NCBI GenBank assembly: GCA_025924845.1
Contig: JAICHN010000105.1
Span: 1 to 12,637 of the forward strand
Origin: Chloroflexota bacterium
Lineage (GTDB): Bacteria; Chloroflexota; UBA5177; JANWHV01
Reading direction: 5' to 3'
DNA length: 12,637 nucleotides
Shown: piece by piece, positions 6,851 through 12,637 of the stretch
Layout of the letters: each line of letters starts with the position of its first letter
Numbering within the stretch: position 1 is the first letter of the stretch
Notes under the pieces: model-generated
What the model was told of the DNA's origin: nothing
Database searches by the model: none
The model's input: only the letters and a program-made list of their open reading frames with translations
Translations under genes and position numbers: made by a program

Positions 6851-7792
6851 TCAGCTCACCGCGCCACGATCGGCCAGGCGAACGCGTGGGTCAAGCAACA
6901 CATAGGCAACATCGGAAATCACGAACATGACGCCATAGAAGATCGAGATGATGAAAATCAAGGCCATCTCCAGGGGGTAATCGCGATTGAAGATGCTGGT
7001 GACGAAATACTGACCCATGCCGGGCACCCCAAAGATGTACTCCACGAAGATGGAGCCGGTCATGATCCCCGGCAGCAGCGGCAACACAATGGTGACGATC
7101 GGACGCAAGGCATTACGCAGCACGTGCCGGATCACTACCTGACGGGGAGCCAGGCCCTTAGCCCTGGCCACCACCACATAGGGGCGAGCCGCCATGTCGA
7201 GCATGCTGGAGCGCGTGTAACGCACCACCGGACCGAGCGGAATTGTCGAATATGCGATGATCGGTAAAACCCAGGTGGAGGGGCCATTCCAACCGGAGGC
7301 GGGGAACCAGCGCAGCGCCACGGCGAAGATCAAGAGCAGACCGATACTGATCACGAAGGAAGGCAGGGTGATCGAGGCGATCGAGACCGTCGTAGCCAGA
7401 TAGTCGATCCAGGTGTTACGCCGGAGCGCCGCGGCAATACCTAGCAGCATCCCCACCGACACCCCGAGCAGGATGCCCATACCCCCGGCGAAGGCGCTGA
7501 TCGGCCAGACCCGCCCCAGCAGGGCGGAAATAGGTTCGCCGGGATCCTGGTACGACTCGCCAAACTGTAAATGCAACGCATTCCAGAGGAAATTCCAGTA
7601 TTGCACGGGCAGGGGTTGATCCAGATGGTAGAAACGGTTGATATTGGCCACCTGCTCCGGCGTGAGGTTAGTCGATTTCTCGGCATTGAAGGGGCCGCCG
7701 GGAATGGCATGCATGATCAGGAAGACGACCAGGGTGGCCGCGACCAGGGACACCAGGAGCGACCCAATCCTCATGGCCAGGTAACGGGTCAT
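6851..7792 (-). CDS. ABC transporter permease, DppB/OppB type
   Basis: This 313-residue permease is the B-type partner of the downstream subunit. It has the typical N-terminal RIGSLLVSLVAATLVVFLIMH membrane segment ending in IPGGPF (30-35), YHLDQPLPVQYWNFL (55-69), hydrophobic segments at about 98-123, 134-161, 173-191, 231-255 and 277-301, the EAA loop YVVVARAKGL...HVLRNA (205-228) and VEYIFGVPGMGQ (250-261). The ATG at 7790-7792 is preceded by an excellent ribosome-binding site, GGAAGGAGGT, seven bases away. It is the first transporter gene of the minus-strand cluster, 153 bases downstream of the GntR regulator. No DppD/DppF-type ATPase gene follows in the window, so the importer must use ATPases encoded elsewhere or borrowed from another system. 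Confidence 0.93.
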   Translation of the reverse strand: MTRYLAMRIGSLLVSLVAATLVVFLIMHAIPGGPFNAEKSTNLTPEQVANINRFYHLDQPLPVQYWNFLWNALHLQFGESYQDPGEPISALLGRVWPISAFAGGMGILLGVSVGMLLGIAAALRRNTWIDYLATTVSIASITLPSFVISIGLLLIFAVALRWFPASGWNGPSTWVLPIIAYSTIPLGPVVRYTRSSMLDMAARPYVVVARAKGLAPRQVVIRHVLRNALRPIVTIVLPLLPGIMTGSIFVEYIFGVPGMGQYFVTSIFNRDYPLEMALIFIISIFYGVMFVISDVAYVLLDPRVRLADRGAVS

Positions 7793-7918
7793 GCGCTATA
7801 CCTCCTTCCGCCGGCTAGTCGAATCTTAAGCCGTAGGCTCCGGAACGGACCCGCCCCGTGTGTCGAGACCGATGGCCGAATAACCCGTCCACGCCGGCAG
7901 CCTCCTCCATATAGTGAT

Positions 7919-7954
7919 AGTGCGCTTAACGACGTTACAGTGCGGTTAACGACG
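7919..7954. repeat. Tandem direct repeat of period 20 across the regulator stop codon
   Basis: AGTGCGCTTAACGACG (7919-7934) recurs as AGTGCGGTTAACGACG (7939-7954), 16 bases with one mismatch, exactly 20 bases apart. The second copy contains the TAA stop (7948-7946) and last codons of the GntR-family gene. The first lies in the 153-base interval before the transporter genes. It could be a local duplication or a pair of protein-binding sites on one face of the helix (two turns apart). Confidence 0.55.
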
Positions 7955-8680
7955 CAGGCCCGGATGGCGTTGAATTGTGGTGCTCAAATGCTCGTGCATG
8001 GCGCGCCGCGCCGCCGCCGCGCGGCGGTCGCGAATCGGGCGGAGAATCCTGGCATGGGCCTCGTAGCCAAGCGGCAGAAATGAGGCGTCTACCGCTCCCT
8101 GGAGGACCGGCGAGCGCGCCGGATCGTAGGCAATATGACTTTCGATGAGCGGCTCGAGCATGCGGGCCAGAATGAGATTATGGGACGCCTCGGCTATCGC
8201 CAGATGGAACTGGGAGTGCGGGTTATAGCCGGCCGGGGAGCTGGGTGAGGATCCCGCGTGCATCGCCTCCAGGGCCTCCGTAATGGCGACGAGGTCGGCG
8301 CTGGTCGCGAATTGGGCGGCGCGCTCGGCGCTCGCCACCTCGATGATGAGCCGGGCGTCGAGTACATCATCAAAGGTCTGACGTCGGGTCTCTTCGATCA
8401 ATTGGCGCATTGGCCGCAGGTAGGCGGTGCTGAGGTCGGCGGCCACCACGGCATGTCGTCCCTGGCGTACGGTCAGAATGCCCTGGGACGCCAGCACGCG
8501 CATCGCCTCGCGGACGATGGTGCGGCTCACGCCCAGCTGCTCGCACAATTCGCGCTCCGACGGCAGGCGCTCACCGATCGCCAGGTGTCCCTCGGCGATG
8601 GCGTCACGCAAGCGCTGTACCACCATCTGGTGGCGCGACTGTTCGCGAGGCAGTTGCGTGAAGACGACGGGCGAGGTCAT
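7946..8680 (-). CDS. GntR-family transcriptional regulator, FadR/FCD subfamily
   Basis: This 244-residue regulator has an N-terminal winged helix at about 14-80: VVQRLRDAIAEG, LPSERELCEQLGVSRTIVREA as the recognition region, and a wing at LTVRQGRHAVV. It is followed by a helical FCD ligand-binding domain (about 103-233). FCD domains usually hold a metal with one Asp and three His. Here the D-x-x-x-H element reads H155-S-Q-F-H159, so the usual Asp position is His; His209 and His231 fit the remaining ligands (spacing 22, as in the family). FCD regulators commonly sense organic acids, sugar acids or amino-acid-derived compounds. The ATG at 8678-8680 is preceded by GAAAGGG. Its position upstream of the permease, binding-protein and aminotransferase genes, on the same strand, suggests it controls them and itself; the effector is probably the imported compound. 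Confidence 0.9.
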   Translation of the reverse strand: MTSPVVFTQLPREQSRHQMVVQRLRDAIAEGHLAIGERLPSERELCEQLGVSRTIVREAMRVLASQGILTVRQGRHAVVAADLSTAYLRPMRQLIEETRRQTFDDVLDARLIIEVASAERAAQFATSADLVAITEALEAMHAGSSPSSPAGYNPHSQFHLAIAEASHNLILARMLEPLIESHIAYDPARSPVLQGAVDASFLPLGYEAHARILRPIRDRRAAAARRAMHEHLSTTIQRHPGLRR

Positions 8681-8714
8681 GGCGCCCTTTCACCGAACCT
8701 AGTATATGGGTGCT

Positions 8715-8743
8715 TAGTATACCAGTGCGCTACGCCCTGTCAA
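8715..8743 (-). promoter_or_regulatory. Promoter of the GntR gene with overlapping candidate operator
   Basis: On the minus strand a perfect -35 TTGACA (8743-8738) is followed after 16 bases by -10 TATACT (8721-8716), about 35 bases before the GntR start codon. The -10 lies within TGGTATACTA (8724-8715), a GTATAC-centred palindrome of the TNGT..ACNA type expected for FadR-subfamily proteins. On the + strand the same segment is one unit of a 15-base direct repeat: TAGTATATGGGTGCT at 8700-8714 and TAGTATACCAGTGCG at 8715-8729. Binding here would occlude RNA polymerase, so negative autoregulation is likely but inferred. Confidence 0.7.
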
Positions 8744-8861
8744 GCGGTTGGGGGAAACTAAAACACCAAGCCCAGTCAAGCATTTGCCGGGAACTTGGGT
8801 TACCCGCATAATAAGCTTCGGTTCATTTCATGCGTGTGCCGCGTAATTTGTCGGGTGCCTC

Positions 8862-8890
8862 TTGCGTATCCGGGCGCGATGCTGTATACT
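8862..8890 (+). promoter_or_regulatory. Promoter of the zinc-ribbon gene, with a long leader
   Basis: TTGCGT (8862-8867) and TATACT (8885-8890) are separated by 17 bases, the optimal sigma-70 spacing, and the -10 is one base from consensus. Transcription would begin near 8897, leaving a leader of roughly 170 bases before the ATG at 9068. The leader contains the palindromes CCACGTGG (9024-9031) and GGTTAACC (9030-9037), overlapping by two bases. No riboswitch class was recognised and no convincing leader peptide was seen. The bases between this promoter and the divergent GntR promoter (8744-8861) hold nothing I can name. Confidence 0.55.
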
Positions 8891-9067
8891 GGGCCGCGGT
8901 TAAGGTCAGCATCCCCGAAGATGCAATCCGGGACGCCTCCCGACTCGTCGAGCCGCCACACCTCGATGAATCCCGCAGCCAGCGGCTAGGCTCACCGGGC
9001 AGCTTGCTCGACGTGCTTCCTTGCCACGTGGTTAACCCAAAAAAGTTCAAGGGATTCAGAGGCGTTC

Positions 9068-9382
9068 ATGTATCAGGATAAGACCCTCGTCTGTCGGGAT
9101 TGCGGTGGAGAGTTCGTTTTCAGCGCTGGCGAGCAGGAGTTTTTCGCGTCAAAGGGGCTGCAAAATGAGCCTGGCCGCTGCCCGAGCTGCCGGTCTGCAC
9201 GTCGCTCAAACGGTGGTATGGGCGGCGGGTCGCGTTCGAGCGGCAGTCGCGAAATGACGACGGTAACCTGCTCTTCGTGCGGCCAGCCCGCGCAGGTTCC
9301 GTTCGTGCCGCGCAACGACAAGCCGGTCTACTGCAGCGACTGCTTCTCGAAGCAACGCAGCTACAGCGGCAGCTATCGCTAG
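9068..9382 (+). CDS. Double zinc-ribbon protein (CxxC family)
   Basis: This 104-residue protein has four CxxC knuckles: C9/C12 with C38/C41 forming the first zinc ribbon, and C68/C71 with C89/C92 forming the second. The first half (TLVCRDCGGEFVFSAGEQEF followed by RCPSC) matches the zf-trcl-type probable zinc-ribbon family. The second (CSSCGQPAQVPF and PVYCSDC) matches the small CxxC-x17-CxxC module often attached to it. The halves are joined by a Gly/Ser/Arg linker (about 42-62). No catalytic residues are visible; nucleic-acid or protein binding is plausible but unproven. The ATG at 9068 has AGAGG five bases upstream, and an upstream promoter with a leader precedes it. It is a single-gene unit ending in a clear terminator. 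Similar proteins are familiar from Chloroflexota, which supports the lineage guess. Confidence 0.85.
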   Translation: MYQDKTLVCRDCGGEFVFSAGEQEFFASKGLQNEPGRCPSCRSARRSNGGMGGGSRSSGSREMTTVTCSSCGQPAQVPFVPRNDKPVYCSDCFSKQRSYSGSYR

Positions 9383-9415
9383 CGCTATCGGTATACCAAC
9401 CGACTAACGTTATAA

Positions 9416-9452
9416 GAAAGCCCCTGAAGCTCGTGGCGCTTCAGGGGCTTTC
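9416..9452. terminator. Bidirectional intrinsic terminator
   Basis: A perfect 15-bp stem, GAAAGCCCCTGAAGC (9416-9430) with GCTTCAGGGGCTTTC (9438-9452), encloses a 7-base loop. T-rich sequence follows on both strands (CTTTCGTTCTA on +, CTTTCTTATAA on -). It sits between the convergent ends of the zinc-ribbon and RNase J genes and should terminate both. Confidence 0.93.
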
Positions 9453-9476
9453 GTTCTATCTCCGGCCGGACTCGGC

Positions 9477-11249
9477 TTATACCTCGGTAATTACCGGCAA
9501 CACCATCGGACGCAAGCCGATCTGCTGCTGCACGTAGGCGCCGATCGTTTCTTTGATCAGATCCCCCAGTAGCCGATACTCAACCTCGCCCCGCCGTTGC
9601 CGTTGCAGCACTCGAAGCACCCGTTCCTGCGCGCCGCTTAGTAGTTCGTCAATCTCCTGGGGAAGGCCGCGGGCGATGATCTCCGGGTTCGAGATCGGGC
9701 GCCCCGTATTCCGCTCCACCGCCACCGCCGCGATCACCAGCCCATCCGCCGCCAGGGTCCGCCGATCGCGCAGTACAACGCTATTCACCTTGCCCACGGT
9801 TAGACCGTCGACCAACACCGAGCCATGCGGCACCTGGCCGTGGATGCGACCCCGTTGTATGCCCAAGTCGAGAATATCGCCCAAACCAGGCAGCAGAATG
9901 TTCTCCTCGGGAATACCCTGCTCCATGGCCAGGCGCTTGAAATGCACCATCATTCTGTACTCGCCGTGGAACGGTGCCGCGTAACGGGGCCGAACCAGGC
10001 TGAGCAGTTCGCGATGCTCCTCACGCGCCGCGTGGCCCGAGACATGGATATTCGGTGTCACGCTCGGATAGAGCACGTCCGCGCCGGCGCGGAAGAGGTT
10101 GTCGATAGTGCGGGCTACCGTCTCTTCATTTCCCGGCACGGGTGTGGCCGCCATCACCACGGTGTCCCCTACCGCGATGCGGATTTGCCGATGCTCGCCC
10201 GCCGCGATGCGCGATAGGGCCGCCGCCGGCTCGCCCTGGCTGCCCGTGGTGATGAGTACGAGCTGTTCGGGACGCCAACGCTTCATGTCGTCGGCCCGAA
10301 TGATGCTGCCCTCCGGCACGTCGATATAACCCAATTCGTGGGCGACGCTGAGATTCCGCTCGATCGACCGCCCAACCAGCACGCTGACGCGCCCCAACTG
10401 ATGGGCCGAGTTCACCACGTTCGCTACGCGGTCGATATTGCTGGCAAAGGTAGTAACGATCACCCGGCCGGGCGCTCGCTTCAGAATCTCCTTGAGCGCA
10501 TCGGTCACCACGCTCTCGGGACCAGTACGGCCGGGGCTCTCAATGCGTACGCAGTCGGCCAGGAGGGCGGTCACGCCCTCATCGCCCAGGGCCTTCAGAC
10601 GGGCCACGCTGCTTTCGGGCATCCCGGCGAACTTCCAGTCACCGGTGTAAATCACCGGGCCGACCGGCGAATGGATGACCACGCAGTAGGCATCGGGGAT
10701 GCTGTGCCCGACCGCGATGAATTCGATCTGTAACCCGCCCAGGCGCAGCCACTTCCGGGGATCCACCGCTCGTAGATCCACCAGGTGGCGAGCGTTGCGC
10801 TCGACCAACCGAGCCTCCGCCAGGCCCAGGGCAAGCGGCGACCCATAGATCGGGATGGGCGTGGGACTGTCCAGCGAGGCGACCACGAAAGCAAGAGCGC
10901 CGATGTGGTCTTCATGCCCGTGTGTGATCACAATGCCGCGTAATTGATCTACATGATCTTTGATGTAGCGCGTGTCGGGAATGATCAGGTCGATGCCCAG
11001 CAGCTCATCCTCGGGGAAGGTGACGCCGGCATCGATCATCACCAGGTCACGTCCATACTGGAGCAAGGTGCAATTCTTACCTACCTCGCCCACGCCCCCC
11101 AGGGGAATCACCCGCAGGGATGTATTTGCCGGGGCCTGTACCTGCCGCGCCGCTTCGGTTTGCTCGGGTTGTCCATCCCGCGGCCTCATATGCGGGCGCG
11201 TCCCTCGTGAGTGTGCGCCGGCACGGCGCAACCCTGTTCCTTCTGTCAT
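9477..11249 (-). CDS. rnj: Ribonuclease J (metallo-beta-lactamase/beta-CASP exo-endoribonuclease)
   Basis: RNase J matures and degrades RNA in the cytoplasm, with 5'-3' exonuclease and endonuclease activities. The 590-residue protein shows LGGVGEVGKN (50-59), the zinc motif HGHEDH (110-115), GHSIPDA (181-187), YTGDWKF (201-207), the Asp232 region LLADCVRIESPG (the DSTN of better-known RNase J enzymes is replaced by DCVR), beta-CASP motifs TTGSQGEP (334-341), HVSGHA (402-407) and FHGEYRM (427-433), and a C-terminal domain ending near 590. I chose the ATG at 11249 because AGGAGGAGG lies directly upstream. The frame stays open to a TTG at 11303, but that TTG belongs to a TTGACA sequence and lacks a ribosome-binding site. 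A basic, low-complexity tail of about 43 residues precedes the catalytic domain. It is monocistronic and converges on the zinc-ribbon gene. Confidence 0.93.
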   Translation of the reverse strand: MTEGTGLRRAGAHSRGTRPHMRPRDGQPEQTEAARQVQAPANTSLRVIPLGGVGEVGKNCTLLQYGRDLVMIDAGVTFPEDELLGIDLIIPDTRYIKDHVDQLRGIVITHGHEDHIGALAFVVASLDSPTPIPIYGSPLALGLAEARLVERNARHLVDLRAVDPRKWLRLGGLQIEFIAVGHSIPDAYCVVIHSPVGPVIYTGDWKFAGMPESSVARLKALGDEGVTALLADCVRIESPGRTGPESVVTDALKEILKRAPGRVIVTTFASNIDRVANVVNSAHQLGRVSVLVGRSIERNLSVAHELGYIDVPEGSIIRADDMKRWRPEQLVLITTGSQGEPAAALSRIAAGEHRQIRIAVGDTVVMAATPVPGNEETVARTIDNLFRAGADVLYPSVTPNIHVSGHAAREEHRELLSLVRPRYAAPFHGEYRMMVHFKRLAMEQGIPEENILLPGLGDILDLGIQRGRIHGQVPHGSVLVDGLTVGKVNSVVLRDRRTLAADGLVIAAVAVERNTGRPISNPEIIARGLPQEIDELLSGAQERVLRVLQRQRRGEVEYRLLGDLIKETIGAYVQQQIGLRPMVLPVITEV

Positions 11250-11303
11250 TCCTCCTCCTGTCGTTTGATCCTTCTGTTCGGAGTGTACAGGAACTATTGT
11301 CAA

Positions 11304-11490
11304 CGCGAAGTGCAGTGGTCTTGTGTATACTGTTGCCTGCCGGCGGGTACGATTCGAGGCCCCCTACCTGCGTGATCAATACAGATGTGGGACGTACGGC
11401 GGCATGCCGACGCCTGGCTCCGGTGGGCGGCAGCCGCTCGATGGGGGCATGGACTCTCGCCCTCGACTCGACTAATCGGGGACGCGAGGG
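11304..11490. other. Non-coding stretch between rnj and the glycosidase relic
   Basis: This stretch should contain the start of the rnj transcript on the minus strand. A perfect TTGACA lies just inside its left edge (11303-11298, minus strand), but no good -10 lies 16-18 bases beyond it, so I do not call a promoter. On the + strand a TATACT at 11326-11331 likewise lacks a well-spaced -35. No reading frame here resembles a known protein, including the frame of the downstream relic, which is closed by a TAA at 11473-11475. Confidence 0.35.
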
Positions 11491-11715
11491 CGGCTCTTCG
11501 TGCGTTCAATCCATACGGGGAACCAGTTTCCGCTCGGCTTCATCATACCGGACGACCCGGATCTGCTCCGCCGCGATCTGCTGTTCGCCACGGCATGCGG
11601 GCTGAACACGGTGCGCTTGATCGCCGGCACGCCCCTGCTCTCCTAATCGGACCGCTGCGACAAGATCGGGCTGCTGGTCTACGAGGAGAATCCGGCGGTC
11701 GGGGTACTTGGGTCA
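11491..11715 (+). pseudogene. Relic of a glycoside hydrolase family 2-like gene
   Basis: Reading from 11491 in one frame gives LFVRSIHTGNQFPLGFIIPD, then DPDLLRRDLLFATACGLNTV, RLIAGTPLLS, a TAA stop (11644-11646), and in the same frame SDRCDKIGLLVYEENPAVGVLGSG. The order matches the TIM-barrel start of GH2-like glycosidases: an R-S-I-H-T-G-N-type entry, a helix with RRD, 'GxNxVRxIAG', and then 'CDxxGLxVYEE' after a fixed gap. The stop falls where the family usually has Gln, and a CAA-to-TAA change would produce it. Only about 75 codons remain: there is no start codon with a ribosome-binding site, no upstream sugar-binding domains and no catalytic acid region. It is a decayed fragment rather than a working gene. 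Family assignment is from recalled motifs. Confidence 0.65.
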
Positions 11716-11773
11716 GGTATGCTAGACTACCCTTTGCACTTCGCAGAGCCGAATGGAAAGGACCCGCTTCCCC

Positions 11774-12637
11774 GTGGCCAAAAAGAACCGCGGTAAACGT
11801 GCCAACCCGCCGACCACTCGCGCCGCCGACGAATCGATCGGGCTGCTCCGCTTCGTCCAACAATTGTCCAGAGATCAGCAATTCCCGGAAGCGCTGCGGG
11901 CTGCCCAAACCCTGATCGAGAAAGATCCCCTCAATCCGCTTTCTCATGCGGTCATGGGCAGCTTATTGCTTCAGATGAGCCAACCACACGAGGCGATCCG
12001 CCGTTTTGAGATGGCGGTGCATTTCGGCATGGACCGCAACCCCGAGATATTACGCAGCCTCGCCATAACCAGTACGCTTGCCGGCTACCCCTTCCTTGGG
12101 GCCCAAACCGCCCGTGCCGCCCTGGCCCTGGACCTCACGGAGGAGCAACGGGCCCTGTGTACCACGATCGCCACCGCCGCCGAAAATCTCCTGCCGGAGT
12201 TGATTGGCAAGCAGCCGATCGATCCCGAGACCGCCGAACGGGCCGCCCTTCTCGTGGAACAGACCAATCGCGCGCTCTACAACGAAGACCTCGATCGAGC
12301 GAAATCCCGCGCCCTGGAGGCAACCAAAGTCGCCCCCGCCTGGCCTTATGTTTGGAACACCTATGCCTCATTGCTCTTCGGTGAGGGCGACGTCGAGGGC
12401 GCCATTGGCGCCTTACTCGAGGCCAAACGGCTCGCTGCCATGCCTGACCAGATGATTACGCTGTCCCTGATCCGCATGTATTCAGTGGTCGGCCGACAGG
12501 ATGAGGCCGAGGCGCTGGTCGAGGCGATGATTGCCGATCCGGCGGCCTATGGGGTCGAGGAAGACGGCCTTGGGCGCGCCGAGGCCGTTTTGGGGCGCGA
12601 TCAAGCAGTGTTCGACTTCTTGCATCCCTTCCTCGAA
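11774..12637 (+). CDS. Tetratricopeptide-repeat protein, 5' part only
   Basis: The frame stays open for 288 codons to the window end, so the C-terminus is missing. The predicted protein starts with a basic tail (MAKKNRGKRANPP if GTG initiates) and then forms amphipathic helix pairs of TPR type. The clearest are FPEALRAAQTLIEKDPLNP with SHAVMGSLLLQMSQPHEAIRRFEMA (about residues 37-82), and DLDRAKSRALEATKVAPAWP with VWNTYASLLFGEGDVEGAIGALLEAKR in the second half, followed by another repeat-like DEAEALVEAM. There is no signal peptide or membrane segment. TPR proteins are scaffolds for protein contacts; no partner is indicated. The GTG at 11774 has AAAGGA 11 bases upstream. An in-frame ATG at 11753 would add MERTRFP but has only a weak CAGAG before it, so the start is uncertain. 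Confidence 0.8.
   Translation, partial: MAKKNRGKRANPPTTRAADESIGLLRFVQQLSRDQQFPEALRAAQTLIEKDPLNPLSHAVMGSLLLQMSQPHEAIRRFEMAVHFGMDRNPEILRSLAITSTLAGYPFLGAQTARAALALDLTEEQRALCTTIATAAENLLPELIGKQPIDPETAERAALLVEQTNRALYNEDLDRAKSRALEATKVAPAWPYVWNTYASLLFGEGDVEGAIGALLEAKRLAAMPDQMITLSLIRMYSVVGRQDEAEALVEAMIADPAAYGVEEDGLGRAEAVLGRDQAVFDFLHPFLE

Noticed and set aside
9390..9397. GGTATACC palindrome as a second GntR-family site
   Set aside because: An eight-base palindrome just after the zinc-ribbon stop codon, far from any promoter of the cluster; chance is the simpler explanation.
9553..10217. Long open frames on the + strand opposite rnj
   Set aside because: They are Arg/Pro/Ser-rich translations antisense to a certain gene, without ribosome-binding sites or recognisable domains. 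GC-rich codon use opens such frames by chance.
11250..11303. Upstream TTG start for RNase J
   Set aside because: The TTG is part of a TTGACA sequence without a ribosome-binding site, while AGGAGGAGG lies directly before the ATG at 11249.
11298..11303. TTGACA as the -35 of an rnj promoter
   Set aside because: No acceptable -10 lies 16-18 bases downstream. The nearest TACACT is only 10 bases away.
11385..11915. 176-residue + strand open frame across the relic and the TPR gene start
   Set aside because: Its translation has no recognisable motif and it overlaps the TPR gene out of frame. The GH2-like motifs are in a different frame.

Overview
The window reads as a piece of a GC-rich bacterial chromosome with ordinary, compact gene spacing. 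The best lineage guess is Chloroflexota. This rests on recall of a short CxxC zinc-ribbon protein ending in a VPF...YCSDC module, an RNase J with the variant catalytic segment LLADCVRIESPG, and palindromes built on ACTAAAGT. It is an inference and was not tested by any search.

Layout. Bases 1-73 are an almost pure G/C direct repeat that may be a contig-edge artefact, followed by a 14-bp inverted repeat (75-160). On the + strand come a xylulokinase (xylB, GTG start at 290) and a small protein of the putative glycolipid-binding family (1929-2522). Converging on them from the right is a minus-strand cluster. In transcription order it holds a GntR/FCD regulator (8680-7946), two peptide/nickel-type ABC permeases (7792-6851 and 6821-5892), a cysteine-free secreted substrate-binding protein (5519-3897) and a class V aminotransferase (3736-2549). 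Together they look like a regulated uptake-and-catabolism locus for a peptide or amino-acid-like compound. No ABC ATPase is encoded here, so energisation must come from elsewhere. Two non-coding structures divide the cluster. One is a 118-bp mosaic of four related palindromes between the second permease and the binding-protein gene (5624-5741). The other is a strong stem-loop between the binding-protein and aminotransferase genes (3818-3856).

The regulator has a near-consensus promoter (TTGACA, 16 nt, TATACT) whose -10 lies inside a GTATAC-centred palindrome, which suggests autoregulation. Divergently, a zinc-ribbon protein (9068-9382) has its own promoter and a leader of about 170 nt. It is separated from the convergent RNase J gene (11249-9477) by an excellent bidirectional terminator (9416-9452).

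The right end holds a decayed fragment of a glycoside-hydrolase-family-2-like gene (about 11491-11715, with an in-frame stop), then the 5' part of a TPR protein gene that runs off the window. I found no tRNA, rRNA, CRISPR array, transposase or phage gene. I did not find a convincing new multi-gene system. The points most worth following up are the palindrome mosaic, the GH2-like relic, and the regulator whose usual metal-binding Asp appears to be His.
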